Assembly (NCBI GenBank): GCA_015146655.1
Contig: VKHL01000164.1
Span: forward strand, 1 to 61,280
Length of the DNA: 61,280 bases
Source: Ochromonas danica
Taxonomy: Eukaryota > Sar > Chrysophyceae > Chromulinales > Chromulinaceae
Direction: 5' to 3'
Shown here: piece by piece, positions 29,905-40,078 of the stretch
Layout: each line of letters starts with the position of its first letter
Numbering within the stretch: the stretch's first letter is position 1
Program-made: the position numbers and the translations under genes
The notes under the pieces: generated by a model
Seen by the model: the letters and a program-made list of their open reading frames with translations, nothing else
The model's database searches: none
What the model was told of the DNA's origin: nothing

Positions 29905-30232
29905 TGAGCACGTCTAGATGCTATACCTGTCTTTAAGTTAAAAGAAGTACTTACAGGTAACTATGGTGAAGATAGAAAGTTAATCCGTAATCTGACTTAG
30001 CAGATCAAGGAGGAGGGTCATTGAGTTTACGTTATGATCTGACTGTTCCCTTTGCCCGTTTGTTAGCCATGAACAGTGTGGGTAATATTAAACGCTATGA
30101 TATGGCGAAAGTTTATCGTCGTGATAATCCACAATTAACTTTAAGTAAATGACGTCATCGTGAGTTCTATCAATGTGACTTTGATATTGCTGGTCAGTAT
30201 AATCTCATGGTACCAGATCCGGAGATGTGGAG
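29905..30232 (+). pseudogene. Histidyl-tRNA synthetase fragment: catalytic domain
   Basis: Translation gives the class II HisRS core with breaks: IPVFKLKEVLTGNYGED, then [32 protein letters not shown] (motif 2), and [12 protein letters not shown]. Stop codons interrupt it (for example in the turn before SLRYD and after QLTLSK), so it is not translated as a whole. It lies after the anticodon-domain fragment, the reverse of the native order, on the same strand. The intact gene is presumably elsewhere. Confidence 0.85.
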
Positions 30233-30354
30233 ATACAACTTTGTGTGGAGAATCCAAATCTCCAAATCCTCAAATCCAACCCAACGGAACACCAACTTGT
30301 CATGACATGGCATGGCAGAAAGTGACTCAGTGATTTTCCATAAGGATGACTTAG

Positions 30355-32682
30355 ATGGCGGACTTAGATAGTAACGAACAAGGAAATGATGACTCTGGTG
30401 TTAGCTCTAGTGAGAAGAAGATGAATAATAATCCTGAGAGAAGGGTGGGCACCAGGTCACTGTGGGAAGTCACTCTGTTAGGTAAAGTATGAGCACAACA
30501 TTCTCATTTGTCTTTCCTCGCTCAACCCCTCTCTCATCATGTCTATGCTTGTTTGCTGTAGGAGTGTCACTAGTGGCAGGCAATCATGTTCATTATTGGA
30601 GCACAGGGATAGTAGACGGAATGGTGGACTACCTAATCGCAACAATAGTTGGTGGTGCATCCTATCTATGCCTTCTCTTGTGCCTAGCAGAGATGACGTC
30701 TACATTGCCCTTCGGAGGAGGTCTGTATGGTATCGCACGAGTGACAATGGGACCTTATGTGGGATTCTTAATGGCCTGCTGTGAGATGCTTCAGAGTATC
30801 ATTTTCACGGCATCCTTAATCTACCCAGCAGGTTGTGACTTGGCTATGTTGTTCGGTCTGTCTCGATGGCATGCTCTTCTGTTCTGGGTATTGTTGTTGG
30901 GCTTGTCCTTGCTGGTGAATGTAGTGGAAGTGAAGCACTTCTGGAGAAGCAATGTGGTGTTAGTAGGGGTGGTAGTGATATTGTTCTGTATCTACTATGC
31001 AGTGTCGATGCCATGTATGGAATGTGATCGCTATGGTGGAGGTGTGTTGGAAGGGAAAGTGAGTGCTGCTAATTGGTTCAAGTATTGGATCCACTCTTCA
31101 TTCTTCTTCGATGGTTTGGTGTTGTTACCCATGGCTTGTAGTGATGCCTCTGAGGTAAGGTAGAGTGAAAGCTATCATGTCGATATTGTATATTCTTTTA
31201 GTTAACCATCCCTGTGACCATCTAACTAACTAACTGACAATCATTGCACGAACATGTTCTGTGTGGTGTTGTTGTTGTTGTTGTGTTGTATTATGTTGTG
31301 CTTGTTGTAGCCAAAGAAGACTGTCCCACGATCCCTCCTCTGGTCCTTTTGGATTGCTACTATCAGTGCAGTATTGTTAATAATCACAGTGGGGTGTAAT
31401 GCTCCAGGTGTGGCATATTACGATGTCCCAGAGTCAAATGCCTTGTTTTATGGCTATGCGAAGGGTTTGCATATTGATCATCGAATAGCAAGAGTACTGA
31501 GTATTCCCGGCCTCTTCGCTACAGCATCCGCCTTCACCTATGTTTATGGCATCCAACTTCGTTCGATGGCCCAGAGCGGTCTATTTGCTGCCGTACTTCA
31601 TTATTCATATGGACCTGACGAGACTCCTTATGTGGCATTGCTAGTTGGAGCAGGATTAGTATTGGTATGTATGTGCATAGTCCATGCCATGGATATGCAC
31701 ACATTTTGGGAGATTATTGTTCTTGGCCATTTAGCAGCTTGTTTGATTGAAGTCTCTCTCTTGATTAGTTATTGGCTATTGCACAGACGATTCTCAACGT
31801 TACAGCGTTCTTTCATTCAGCCCTTGGGGATCTACGCAATGTACTTTAGCATATCTATATACATAGCCTACTTGATATCATTCATAATTTCCTATCCAGA
31901 GTATTATAGATCGATATGGTTATTTGTGATATATCTGGTTTTAGTGTCAGTTTGGTATTTTTGGCAAGTCAGATCAACACAGAAGTTCTCTTTTAAAGAG
32001 CAAGAAATCATGTTTCAAGCCTATGTAATTAATGGTGAGAACATTCCCTATTCTATGTTATATTGCATATAGTAGTATTCTAATGTTTGATGTTATGACA
32101 GCAAACGTCTTCCGTCGCAAGAACAAACGGCATAATTTTCACCCAACCTCTTCACCAAATACACCCAATCTATCTCCTAGTCCAAGTAAATCTCGTATGC
32201 TATTCCGATCAACAGTCATATTGAACAGGGTAGCGACATGCGTGTCCAAGATGTGTTTGGTGCGCACTCGATTGCATGGCGGCAGAGGAGAACGCACTGC
32301 TGCTGACCTCCCACCATCAGATAGTTCCGTGGTATTGGAGGTATGTATTACGAAGAATGAGAGAGATCTGGGAGACTATTCCTTCACTGCCACTGGAGAG
32401 TCAAGACTTCTCCAATCTCATTGTTGGGAAGGTCGTGGATCAACGATGCCTGTCCGTGGTAAGAGTTCTCTCTTCAGCCTATCCTCGGATCTGGTAGATT
32501 GTGAAGTACGAAGACATCCAGCTTATGACAACAAGGAAGGTCATCAACATGTCTGTAGTAGTGCAAAGTATCGTATAGCTCCAGACTCTGACAGTGTGGC
32601 AGGAGAAGAGTTGTTTCGTTCTGGGAATACGATTGCAGAGGAGGAAGGTAGTATGGGTCCATCAAATGTGGACAATATTTGA
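30355..32682 (+). CDS. APC-superfamily amino-acid/ethanolamine permease-like transporter
   Basis: Exons are 30355-30481, 30562-31154, 31311-32034 and 32102-32682, with matching phases, giving about 674 aa. A polar N-terminus (MADLDSNEQGNDD) is followed by about 12 hydrophobic spans. The region CLAEMTSTLPFGGGLYGIAR resembles the TM2-3 signature of APC permeases (EutP/amino-acid type), and ASAFTYVYGIQLRSMAQSGL resembles the TM8 loop. The last exon is a long cytosolic tail (RRKNKRHNFHP, many Ser/Pro) with possible regulatory sites. The substrate is not determinable. An in-frame GTATGT near 32340 could be a further donor. Introns 2 and 3 are 156 and 67 nt. Confidence 0.85.
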
Positions 32683-33296
32683 CTCTCTAGCTTCTCTCTC
32701 ATATTCATTCATCTTTGATCCGTTGTGTTTTTGTTGTTTATGGTTTGACATTATCCTATGCTATTGTTTATCTTATGTTTGTTTGTTACGCATGTCTATG
32801 TTGGATGACCTGTCGGTGTATTTGTAGTGAGAATTGGATAGCTTTCTGAGAACCACTAAATGATAATTCTTAGGCTATAGTATAGTATTTTACCTTATAG
32901 TATAGGTTGTTATGGCTGCTGTGACTGAGGAAGCTCAACAAACCTAATAAGAAGCACTTATTAGCTCCCTATTCCTCGCCTTCCTCAGAGGTGAGTCCAC
33001 TTAGCTCAAGGGAAATAAGTGAAGAGGCTGTTTCGTAAAGAGGGAATAGAGTGAAGATCAAACAACAAGAAGAAGAAGCACAAGACAAAGCTCACTTCTC
33101 AATCTAGACTACTATTACTACTAAACAAAACAAAACAAAGCAAACACGATGATCTCTCTTAGTATATTAGGGTTATTAATGACCCGTCGCAAACAAAAGA
33201 TTACTCAAAAAACACATGAGTTATGCACAGGAGACAAGCGTGAGTGACAGACCCGCAGCAGTAACAGAGTAGCAGTAGCAACAGCAGCAGTAGCAG
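32683..33296. other. Intergenic between converging 3' ends
   Basis: It contains a perfect 8-bp hairpin, CTAATAAG (32944-32951) and CTTATTAG (32957-32964), with a 5-nt loop. A trinucleotide-rich tract (CAGTAG/CAGCAG) lies at 33255-33295. No gene was seen. Confidence 0.5.
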
Positions 33297-33297
33297 T

Positions 33298-33360
<63 letters not shown>
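33297..33360. repeat. (AATC)n microsatellite, about 16 units
   Basis: This is a perfect tetranucleotide run that ends at the stop codon of the UBIAD1-like gene (TAA read on the minus strand at 33360-33362). Length changes would alter only the 3' UTR unless the stop is lost. Confidence 0.97.
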
Positions 33361-34238
33361 TAGAAAAGACCTTTGGACGTAAACAACACACCAACAAACA
33401 TGAGAAGACCAAATGGGAGATGCATTTTAGCAACATCACCCGTCAGTTCTTTCATCTGTATTGGGTCATTAAATCGTTTGATCAAGTCATATCCCAAGGG
33501 AATAGTTAGCAGAGACAGCAGGCATCCATAGTGATAGAACAAGGCAATCAAAGCAACAGATACATAGGCTCCAACAATTAAGAAAATAAAGAAATAATAA
33601 GACATATCAAAGCCTATAAGAGATGCTAAAGTAACAGCTCCTGCAGCAGTATCAGCTTTAATATCACGAGCATTATTTGCATGTAGAATAGCTTCAGTGA
33701 GTAGTCCAATAGGAATAGTGTAGAGATACAAATCAGAGTTCATCTTTCCTGTTAGAATGATACTAACACATTGCATTAAGAGAGGGCCAAAACAAACAAA
33801 GATAGTGATATCTCCCATAGCAATATATTTCAATCCAATAGGATTAGCCGTGTAGAAGAAAGCTAACAATAACCCAATAGCAAAGGGGAAGATCATCTCT
33901 TGATAATAGGTATCAAAGAACAAAGGAGCAACAATGATCACAGCTAAAGTATAGCATAGTATAGCAGTGGTTAATAACAGTGAAGGAGTAAGACGACGAT
34001 CAACTAAAGTAGGGTCATGATTATGTGCTTTAGTATCAACACCATTACAAAAGTCATAATAGGTATTGGTTAAGTTAGCACCAGCATGAACAAAAAGTCC
34101 CATGAAGAAAGCTTGTAAGAAGCTAAGAGAGCAAAAGGAAGATTTTGTCACTGCGGTAGTGATCAAAACAGGAATTGCCATAGCAGTGAAACTCCATGGT
34201 CTTGATGCAATAAGAATCTCTTCTAAAGTCTTCTTCAT
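33360..34238 (-). CDS. UbiA-family prenyltransferase, UBIAD1/MenA-like
   Basis: This is a 292-aa single-exon gene with about eight hydrophobic spans. Landmarks are RPWSFTAMAIPVL at the N-terminus, the first Asp-rich site NTYYDFCNGVD, FFYTANPIGLKYIAMGDITIF, and the second Asp-rich site HANNARDIKADTAAG. This set is typical of UBIAD1 and MenA, which attach a prenyl chain to a naphthoquinone (menaquinone or vitamin K synthesis) in membranes. UBIAD1 also influences sterol control in animals. Which ring and chain are used here is inferred by family only. It has no organelle-targeting extension: the protein starts at the first conserved residue. The stop codon abuts an (AATC)n microsatellite. Confidence 0.92.
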
Positions 34239-34603
34239 GACTATGAACTAGAGTCAATAATACCTACAAGATGAGTTGATTTTGGTCAAGTGTAATGCAA
34301 AAATTCTATTCTGACGAAGCAGACCTTGGACAAGAAGATCCACACTTCCACTTCCGACTGACTTCCGACTCATCCCACCATCACACTACAGGATCCAGAT
34401 CTCTAGACCTCCAGCTCCAGATCTCTAGACCTCCAGCTCCAGATCTCTAGATCATCGCAGATCTTCAGGCCACCAGATTTCCAGGCCACCAGGTTTCTGG
34501 GTTTAGGTCTAGTCTCGGTCTTTGGCGTTACCTGCGCGTAGTAATAATAATTGGACTTGAATGTGATGATTGATTAGAGAAGAGAAAGTAGAAGAAGAAG
34601 AAG
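34239..34603. promoter_or_regulatory. Shared upstream region with short tandem repeats
   Basis: This is a divergent spacer between the UbiA-like and ALKBH6 genes. CAGATCTCTAGACCTCCAGCTC recurs about 2.5 times at 34396-34450, followed by two AGGCCACCAG units near 34470-34492. The units hold AGATCT and TCTAGA palindromes. The function is unknown. Confidence 0.6.
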
Positions 34604-35500
34604 ATGTCAGCAATAGATTATCGAAAGTTGTTATTAGAAGAACGAGAAAGAGTGAAGCAAGAGATGACTTCAGGAAAGTCTTCTTCTGAATCAACAATAG
34701 AAGAAGTCAAGGTTCCCCTCAAATCACCGCAAAACAAATTCCAACAAAAACAACCACAACCACTTGCTTCTGCTTCTGCTTCTGCTTCTGCTGCTGCTGC
34801 TGTTGTTAACTTCACTTCTATACTACCACCTCCACCAGAGATCATCCATGAACATGCCTTACAAGACTATCCTGGACTATATTATCTGCCCGATGCTATC
34901 TCAGTCGAGACAGAGAGTCGTCTACTCACTGCAATAGAGCAGACAACAGACTGTGTTTGGGAGTTCTTGCGTGGACGAAGGTTGCAGCAGTGGGGAGCTG
35001 TACCACACTCTCCCATGACACCAGCCAAACCAAGCAGCAGCCAATCCTTCTCACCCTGGCTTAACCTGTTAGCTGATGAATTAGTTCGATGGGAGGTGTT
35101 TCCTAATGAATTCCGACCCAATAATGCCCTCATCAATCACTATGAGAGTGATGAAGGTATCTTACATCATACAGATGGTCCTCGATATCATCCTTGTGTG
35201 GCAATACTTAGTCTACACTCTGACTGTGTCATGACTTTCCGGCCGAACCTCTCCACACACGAAATTGGCATCAAGTCAGATGCTGACGTGCTGGCAGTTG
35301 TTCTTCGTGCACGCAGTTTATTTGTTTTCTCTCAGAAATGGTACACGGATCATCTTCATGGTATTGCAGCAGATCAAGACATCATTCCCATCGATTGTTG
35401 TCTTCCCCCCATTGCTAATGCTGTTGTTGCTGGTGTGAAAGAAGGAGATGTGGTAAGGAATCGTGTAGTCTTTCGCTTCCACACTTTTCAAAGAGTCTAA
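34604..35500 (+). CDS. ALKBH6: AlkB-like Fe(II)/2-oxoglutarate dioxygenase, ALKBH6-like
   Basis: This is a 298-aa intronless gene. Residues about 85-298 match ALKBH6: LYYLPDAISVETESRLL, NALINHYESDEGILHHTDGP with the Fe-binding His-x-Asp, PCVAILSLHS, the second Fe-binding His in YTDHLHGI, and the 2-oxoglutarate-binding Arg pair in RNRVVFRFHTF. The family removes alkyl groups from nucleic acids or related substrates; the natural substrate of ALKBH6 is unsettled. An N-terminal 80-residue extension is charged, then low-complexity (a Ser-Ala run encoded by TCTGCT repeats), and is absent from typical members. The ATG at 34604 is the first in frame after a purine-rich leader. Confidence 0.92.
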   Translation: MSAIDYRKLLLEERERVKQEMTSGKSSSESTIEEVKVPLKSPQNKFQQKQPQPLASASASASAAAAVVNFTSILPPPPEIIHEHALQDYPGLYYLPDAISVETESRLLTAIEQTTDCVWEFLRGRRLQQWGAVPHSPMTPAKPSSSQSFSPWLNLLADELVRWEVFPNEFRPNNALINHYESDEGILHHTDGPRYHPCVAILSLHSDCVMTFRPNLSTHEIGIKSDADVLAVVLRARSLFVFSQKWYTDHLHGIAADQDIIPIDCCLPPIANAVVAGVKEGDVVRNRVVFRFHTFQRV

Positions 35501-35684
35501 CCTTTTCCACGACTGACTAGGTGGAACGGTGCGGACACAGAGTCTCAGTGACAATGCGCACTGTGCTGCTATGACTTAACTAATTGTAAATACCGATTAA
35601 CTATTGGACAATATTTGTTGTGTTGTTTAGTTGTTTAACTATTACACCGCTTCAGCCCCAAAGTTCGATAGTCCTCTTAGGAAC

Positions 35685-36662
35685 TTAGAGCATCTTCTTG
35701 ATCAACTTGTTGATCTTCTCACCCTGCTGACCGCAAGCACCGCCTTCGATGAAGTGGTTCAGCTTCTTGCCATCAAAGCCACCCTTAGGAGAGGAGAGCT
35801 TGATAGGCCACAAGAAATTGGAGACAGCCTTGAAGTTAGGGCCCACAGTGAAGATCTCGTGAACGATATCCTCTATGCAGTCAACACCAACGTTGCTCAA
35901 GCCAGCCTTGATGACATCGTTGGAGCTGAGAGGCACTCTCTGACCAGAGACCTTGCCGAAGCCGCGCTTGTAGATCAACTCACGGACAGACTTCAAGTTA
36001 GGATAGCCGTAAGAGATGAAGGGCTCAACAAGTCTGAGCATCTTGATGGTGGCAGCGTTGACACGAACGAAGACACCGTTGTGGATCTGACGAAGTCTCA
36101 GAAGCTGCAAGATCTTGCGCACCTTAGGAGAGACACCAATGATACCACGAACTCTGATGACGAAGACAAGCTTCTCCTCAGAAGGAACGAAGATCTGGTT
36201 GTTAGCCTTGGCAATTCTGCGGTTGTCAATGGCAGCCTTCTCAAGCTAAAGAAAAAAGATAGACATGATTAGATCCCACACAGTGAATATTAGAGACAAA
36301 GTCAGAGGCAAGGAGAATCAACACCACCAGTCAAATAATACAAAATGCAATTTTGACATGACAGATTGAAAAACTTTCTTCTATTTTATTAAAAACAACA
36401 ATAATAACAACATGTAATATTTTTTCCAACTCTATTGATAGAGAATGGAAGAGAGAAAGAGTGTAGAAGTTTTTCTATTTTCTTCATTTATCATAATACC
36501 TACCTGGGCATATTCCTCCTCATAGGCCTGAGCCTTGGCAGTGATAGCCTTAACGTATTCAACGTTATCAGCTTCAGCCTTGGCAGCAGCGGCAACAGTA
36601 GCCTTGGCAATTTCCTGATCCCTGGCGATCTTCTTCTGCTTTAATTCAGGAACGGCGGACAT
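35685..36662 (-). CDS. RPL7: 60S ribosomal protein uL30 (RPL7)
   Basis: Exons are 36504-36662 and 35685-36245, phase 0, giving 239 aa. The N-terminal helix is Ala/Lys-rich (MSAVPELKQKKIARDQEIAK). The body is unmistakable: FVIRVRGIIGVSPKVRKILQ, LRLRQIHNGVFVRVN, EPFISYGYPNLKSVRELIY, then VGVDCIEDIVHEIFTVGPNF. It is a structural protein of the large ribosomal subunit. The intron is 258 nt, long for this window. Ribosomal-protein introns sometimes host snoRNAs, but I found no convincing C/D or H/ACA boxes there. Codons are richer in GC than in neighbouring genes, as expected for a highly expressed gene. Confidence 0.97.
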
Positions 36663-37040
36663 GTTGGTGGGTAATAGTTATCTAACCAAGTGGTTGTGGC
36701 CACGAAACAATGAGCCACAAAAGCCTTAACTTAACAAAGTCTTGTCCTTGACCACCCACCACGCAGGCACACACAGCTTAGAGCTTGAGCTGCAGCTCAT
36801 GGACTGTGATCTGAGTGTGATCTGCTGGATGTTATACTGTACCACTGTGGAATGTCAAAGCCTTTACTGTACCAGGTTTAGGACTCGCATGGTGGGTTTT
36901 AGTTGTGACTATGGTCTGGCCTGGTCGAATCTTCGTCAGTTCTATGTCTCCATTTTCCTGTCCTGGTGACAACGAAACCTGGAGTATTATAGCCGAAGAT
37001 GCTAGTATATGAATTCTGACCAAAAATATGGTCCCCCGCT
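36663..37040. promoter_or_regulatory. RPL7 upstream region
   Basis: This is a spacer upstream of RPL7 and before the fucosyltransferase-like remnant. It has no recognised element beyond a CAGCTTAGAGCTTGAGCTGCAGCT stretch with nested AGCT palindromes near 36776-36798. Confidence 0.4.
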
Positions 37041-37693
37041 GTGACACAAGAAGTTGTTGACAAGAAGGTTACTCAATTCCTGCTGTTCCATCAGGAAGTA
37101 TCAGCAAAGCGTCGATCGTCATCCACTTCGTCCAGTAGTGTGAAGTGCTTGTCGGCTGGAATTCATGTTCGTGGAGGTGCTCCGGATGGGCGTCGCGTGC
37201 CCTTTGACGGCATGGCTCATTTGGCAACGCTTCATGAGATGGATGGGTGGTTATCGAAAGAAGGTAAGGCGATCTGCGCAGTGTTTGTAGCGGGAGATCA
37301 TTTAGAGAGCAGTGTATTCGCGTCCCGATTCGGCGAGTGGGACAACAAGCCCGTGAAGGATCGCGGTCCGCTCTCATTGGAGGAGGATGGGATGACACTG
37401 TATTTCATACCTCGATACCACACGGGCGTTGCGGAATTGGAGTTGGGTTTGGATCATGTGAAGAATGCGGAGTTCACAACGAAGGATTTATACGTCGAGT
37501 ATGTCACAGATTTACATATTCTTTCTTCTTTGGATGTCTATGTAGGGTCTCGCTCGAATGTCTTCGCGTTGGTGGTGCCATGCGAACTGTGTATCGACGA
37601 ACTCGTGTGTGCAGAAATATGAATCAAATGCGTTCATTTTGGCATGACAGTTTCTTTGCTGGATTTAATCGTACGCCCTTATATTTCGATTAG
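37041..37693 (+). pseudogene. Fucosyltransferase-like (FUT8/NodZ-type) C-terminal fragment
   Basis: The frame from about 37041 lacks an ATG and a signal anchor. It contains LSAGIHVRGGAPDGRRVPFD, AICAVFVAGDH, and YVTDLHILSSLDVYVGSRSN. These resemble the nucleotide-sugar-binding end of alpha-1,6-fucosyltransferase-like enzymes (the HVR motif and the DxHxLSxxD-VGSxSN motif). Near 37572 the frame appears to slip by one base in GGTGGTGCC. The alternative frame goes on as GAMRTVYRRTRVCRNMNQMR and ends at 37693 with a more plausible tail. This looks like a broken 3' part of a glycosyltransferase gene. The enzyme assignment is moderate. Confidence 0.5.
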
Positions 37694-37986
37694 ATGTTTA
37701 CCTTCGGATTTTTTGATCAGGTGCAGCTCTTGTACTTAGTGGTAGGAAATGTTGACTATTCATTATTCATTATTCCTGGTATTATTATTACATCTTTGTC
37801 ATCGGACTTTGTGCTATCTAATACCGTAATGCTCTATAAGATTATGCAAAATATCATGAACACGTTGATTGACTATAAAACATATTTGAGATTATATAAA
37901 CGAAGATAAAATAAATCTAAAAAAAGATGATCAACTTACTCTTGGTGCAGTACAAAGTAATTCCGATGAAGAGAATGAGACTCATG
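37694..37986. other. Intergenic, no gene recognised
   Basis: This is very AT-rich sequence between two remnants. The small frame at 37694-37909 has no recognisable features. Confidence 0.5.
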
Positions 37987-38460
37987 TCACAAAAACACCA
38001 CAGTGGAAAATTGAAGCATTGAACTTTCTGCACATGGGGTTCTCGGCGTTAGCACCGCTCGGAGGGGTGAAACCTCGGAGGGGTGAAAAAGAGTCTTCCC
38101 TCTAGAGAAGTGGTTGTCCCCTATGAATACCGCTCCCGAGAACAAGTTAAGAAGAGAATCACAATGGAGCTCCAAGAAGGTGCGATCATGCGTCTTCGGC
38201 ATGAAGCCGTCGTTTAGATATTTTACATCACCCTTACCGTCTAACACCATCATAAACCGCCTTCCAGGGCGGTTGAGCTTGAACGAATGGTCCAAACTCT
38301 TTTTGCTATATCCTTTAAACTTCGCCAGAGGAAAATCTGTTGAGTCTATCCATAGCAGAGTGTCATATATCTCTGCTGGGAGTCGGACACCTCGAACAGC
38401 AGATCGCCAGATGGAGAGATTTCTATGGTCTATACGCCTCTTCGCCCACTCAGAAAACTA
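37987..38460 (-). mobile_element. DDE transposase fragment (DNA transposon remnant)
   Basis: Read from 38460 downward the frame is open: FSEWAKRRIDHRNLSIWRSA, then LLWIDSTDFPLAKFKGYSKK, HSFKLNRPGRRFMMVLDGKG, DGFMPKTHDRTFLEL, and AVFIGDNHFSRGKTLF. The first catalytic Asp sits in WIDSTDF and the second in IGDNHF. The third (Glu/Asp) is not reached before unrelated sequence. It resembles DDE_Tnp endonucleases found as scattered copies in algal genomes. The N-terminal DNA-binding part and terminal inverted repeats are not seen. A 15-bp direct repeat (CTCGGAGGGGTGAAA twice, 38067-38096) lies in its 3' part. It is dead by truncation. Confidence 0.7.
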
Positions 38461-38759
38461 GTAGAGATCTTTGTAAAGCGACGAGAAGGAGCAAACCGAG
38501 AAATCCTCTGGGTTTCTCGTTACCCCACAAGCTCGGATCTTGATGTTAAATAGACATTTCCAGTGGCTTCTTGCAAATGCAACCTGATAAGCCAATGAAT
38601 AACTTGAAGTAATTCAATTATAACGAAGATTCCATGCAACATGAGTAAAGACTGAAAAGAGAACTGAAAACAAAGATGAGTGAATCTTGGGTGCGGTCAC
38701 TGTAAACAAGTCCATTTTCCGCTATGGTGTTTTTGCGACATGTGAAGACCAAAAAGGGT

Positions 38760-38832
38760 TGGACAACTGGGGCTTCGATCCCCATACCTCACGCATGCTA
38801 AGCGTACGCTCTACCAATTGAGCTAGTCGCCC
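38760..38832 (-). tRNA. tRNA-Ala (anticodon AGC)
   Basis: The 73-nt cloverleaf folds on the minus strand. The acceptor is GGGCGAC/GTTGTCC (two G-U pairs) with discriminator A. The D arm is GCTC...GAGC. The anticodon stem TACGC/GCGTG encloses loop TTAGCAT (anticodon AGC), and the T stem TGGGG/CCCCA encloses ATCGAAG. It has no intron. A TTTTT pol III terminator follows four bases after the 3' end (38751-38755 on the plus strand). CCA is not encoded. Box A (TAGCTCAATTGG) and box B (GGGATCGAAGCCC) are present. Confidence 0.97.
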
Positions 38833-38933
38833 AGATTGCTACACTGAAGTAGCCAGATTGGTGGCACGCGGCTAGGAACACAACAATAGGAACGCAGAAC
38901 TCATGGTTATCTCAGAAATCTCATACTTCTTAG

Positions 38934-39789
38934 ATGGAGAAGGCCTTCCTGCTGACGTCTTGGCTGCTGTTATTCGTGTCTGTTAACGTCCTTCACTTCT
39001 TTGACATGTGCTTCATCTGCTAGGTGATAGTGGGGGCGGTGGGCGTGACGACGGTGACCTTCGTATGGAGAAAGGCACCGTCACGAACATCGCCGCTTCG
39101 TACTGGGAATCAGGCCCGCAGCACTTCCTCATGGGGTTTCCTTACTGCAGCCTATTTGATGGTGTCATCAGATGCGGTGCGCACCTGTGTAGACGATGAG
39201 TATGGAACTCTGGACTGCTATTGTCCAAGATGCTCTGGTGTTGTTACTGACTGATTACTGGGGTGTGTTTGCTGTGGATTAGAGCAAGAGTACATTGCTG
39301 AGGGCTTTGATCCAAGTGTTGGTCTGGTCCACGATGGTGCACGATGACGCTTTCCTGCGCTCTGGCTCCTATTCCTACAGCAAGGGCTTTGGTATTATGT
39401 TCCCCACTGCTGACTTGCTCGTCAAGTGCGGTCGATGGCTTGCTCAGGTTTGCCTCCTCCAATACTGGCGTCGGGTTTTAGAGAGCAACAGACTTGCCAC
39501 GATCTTTCTGGTCGTTCTAATGCATTCTTCATATACAAGTCACCACCCACTAATGAAGAGCCCTCAAGAGAGTCAACAGGGAGCGCTTCTGTTTCCTTCT
39601 CAAAGCCCACGTTGGCAATGTTCGTCGCCTCGGTCATCAGCTACGTCCTCATATGGTGATCGGATTCTACCCTTTTCCGTGGAAGGAGAGAAGCGGTCAG
39701 AAGGAAACCAACAGCAGCTCCTAGTCATCATAATTTCCTGTTCATTCTACATAGTTGGCAGTGCTACTTTCTTTGTCATCTGTTGTTAA
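38934..39789 (+). pseudogene. Unassigned secreted/membrane protein remnant
   Basis: MEKAFLLTSWLLLFVSVNVL at 38934 is a good signal peptide, but its frame closes within 30 codons. Further stretches in different frames look protein-like: RMEKGTVTNIAASYWESGPQ (about 39060-39120), then DDAFLRSGSYSYSKGFGIMF and ADLLVKCG (39345-39430), and a downstream Ser/Pro-rich frame. Intron borders could join some of them (TAG before 39281), but I could not build one consistent model. It may be a multi-exon receptor-like gene or debris. No function is assigned. Confidence 0.3.
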
Positions 39790-40078
39790 TAGTCTGTCTA
39801 CCCTGTTAGTTTTAGACTATTCTGTACTGCATACTTGTAGTGTTGTTGTTGTGGTACCGATTCTTGTCTTGTAGACTAGTCTTTTGTTTGTTCATCTTCT
39901 GTCAATGCTCGTGTGAATGGCGTCGCATCAAGAAGGTGAAGAAGTTACATTTTGAGATTTACTTTAGTCTACTACTTAGACAGTTGTACTTAGACAGACT
40001 ATAAATTAAAACAAGTACACATGGACCAAACCTTTCGGGCGACAGACTGACGCGCCATGCTTCTCAACAGAGGGCAGA
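39790..40078. other. Intergenic, no gene recognised
   Basis: This AT-rich 3' flank of the giant PSQ gene has a short duplication (ACTTAGACAG twice near 39975-39998). Confidence 0.4.

Noticed and set aside
33255-33360. Tandem repeats considered as a CRISPR-like array
   Set aside because: They are simple 3- and 4-bp microsatellites without spacers, in a eukaryotic genome.
35631-36272. 213-codon plus-strand frame opposite RPL7
   Set aside because: It is antisense to an unmistakable ribosomal protein; GC-rich codons in that gene keep the opposite strand open.
36246-36503. Possible snoRNA in the RPL7 intron
   Set aside because: The intron is long, but no paired C/D boxes or H/ACA hairpins could be found by eye on the sense strand.
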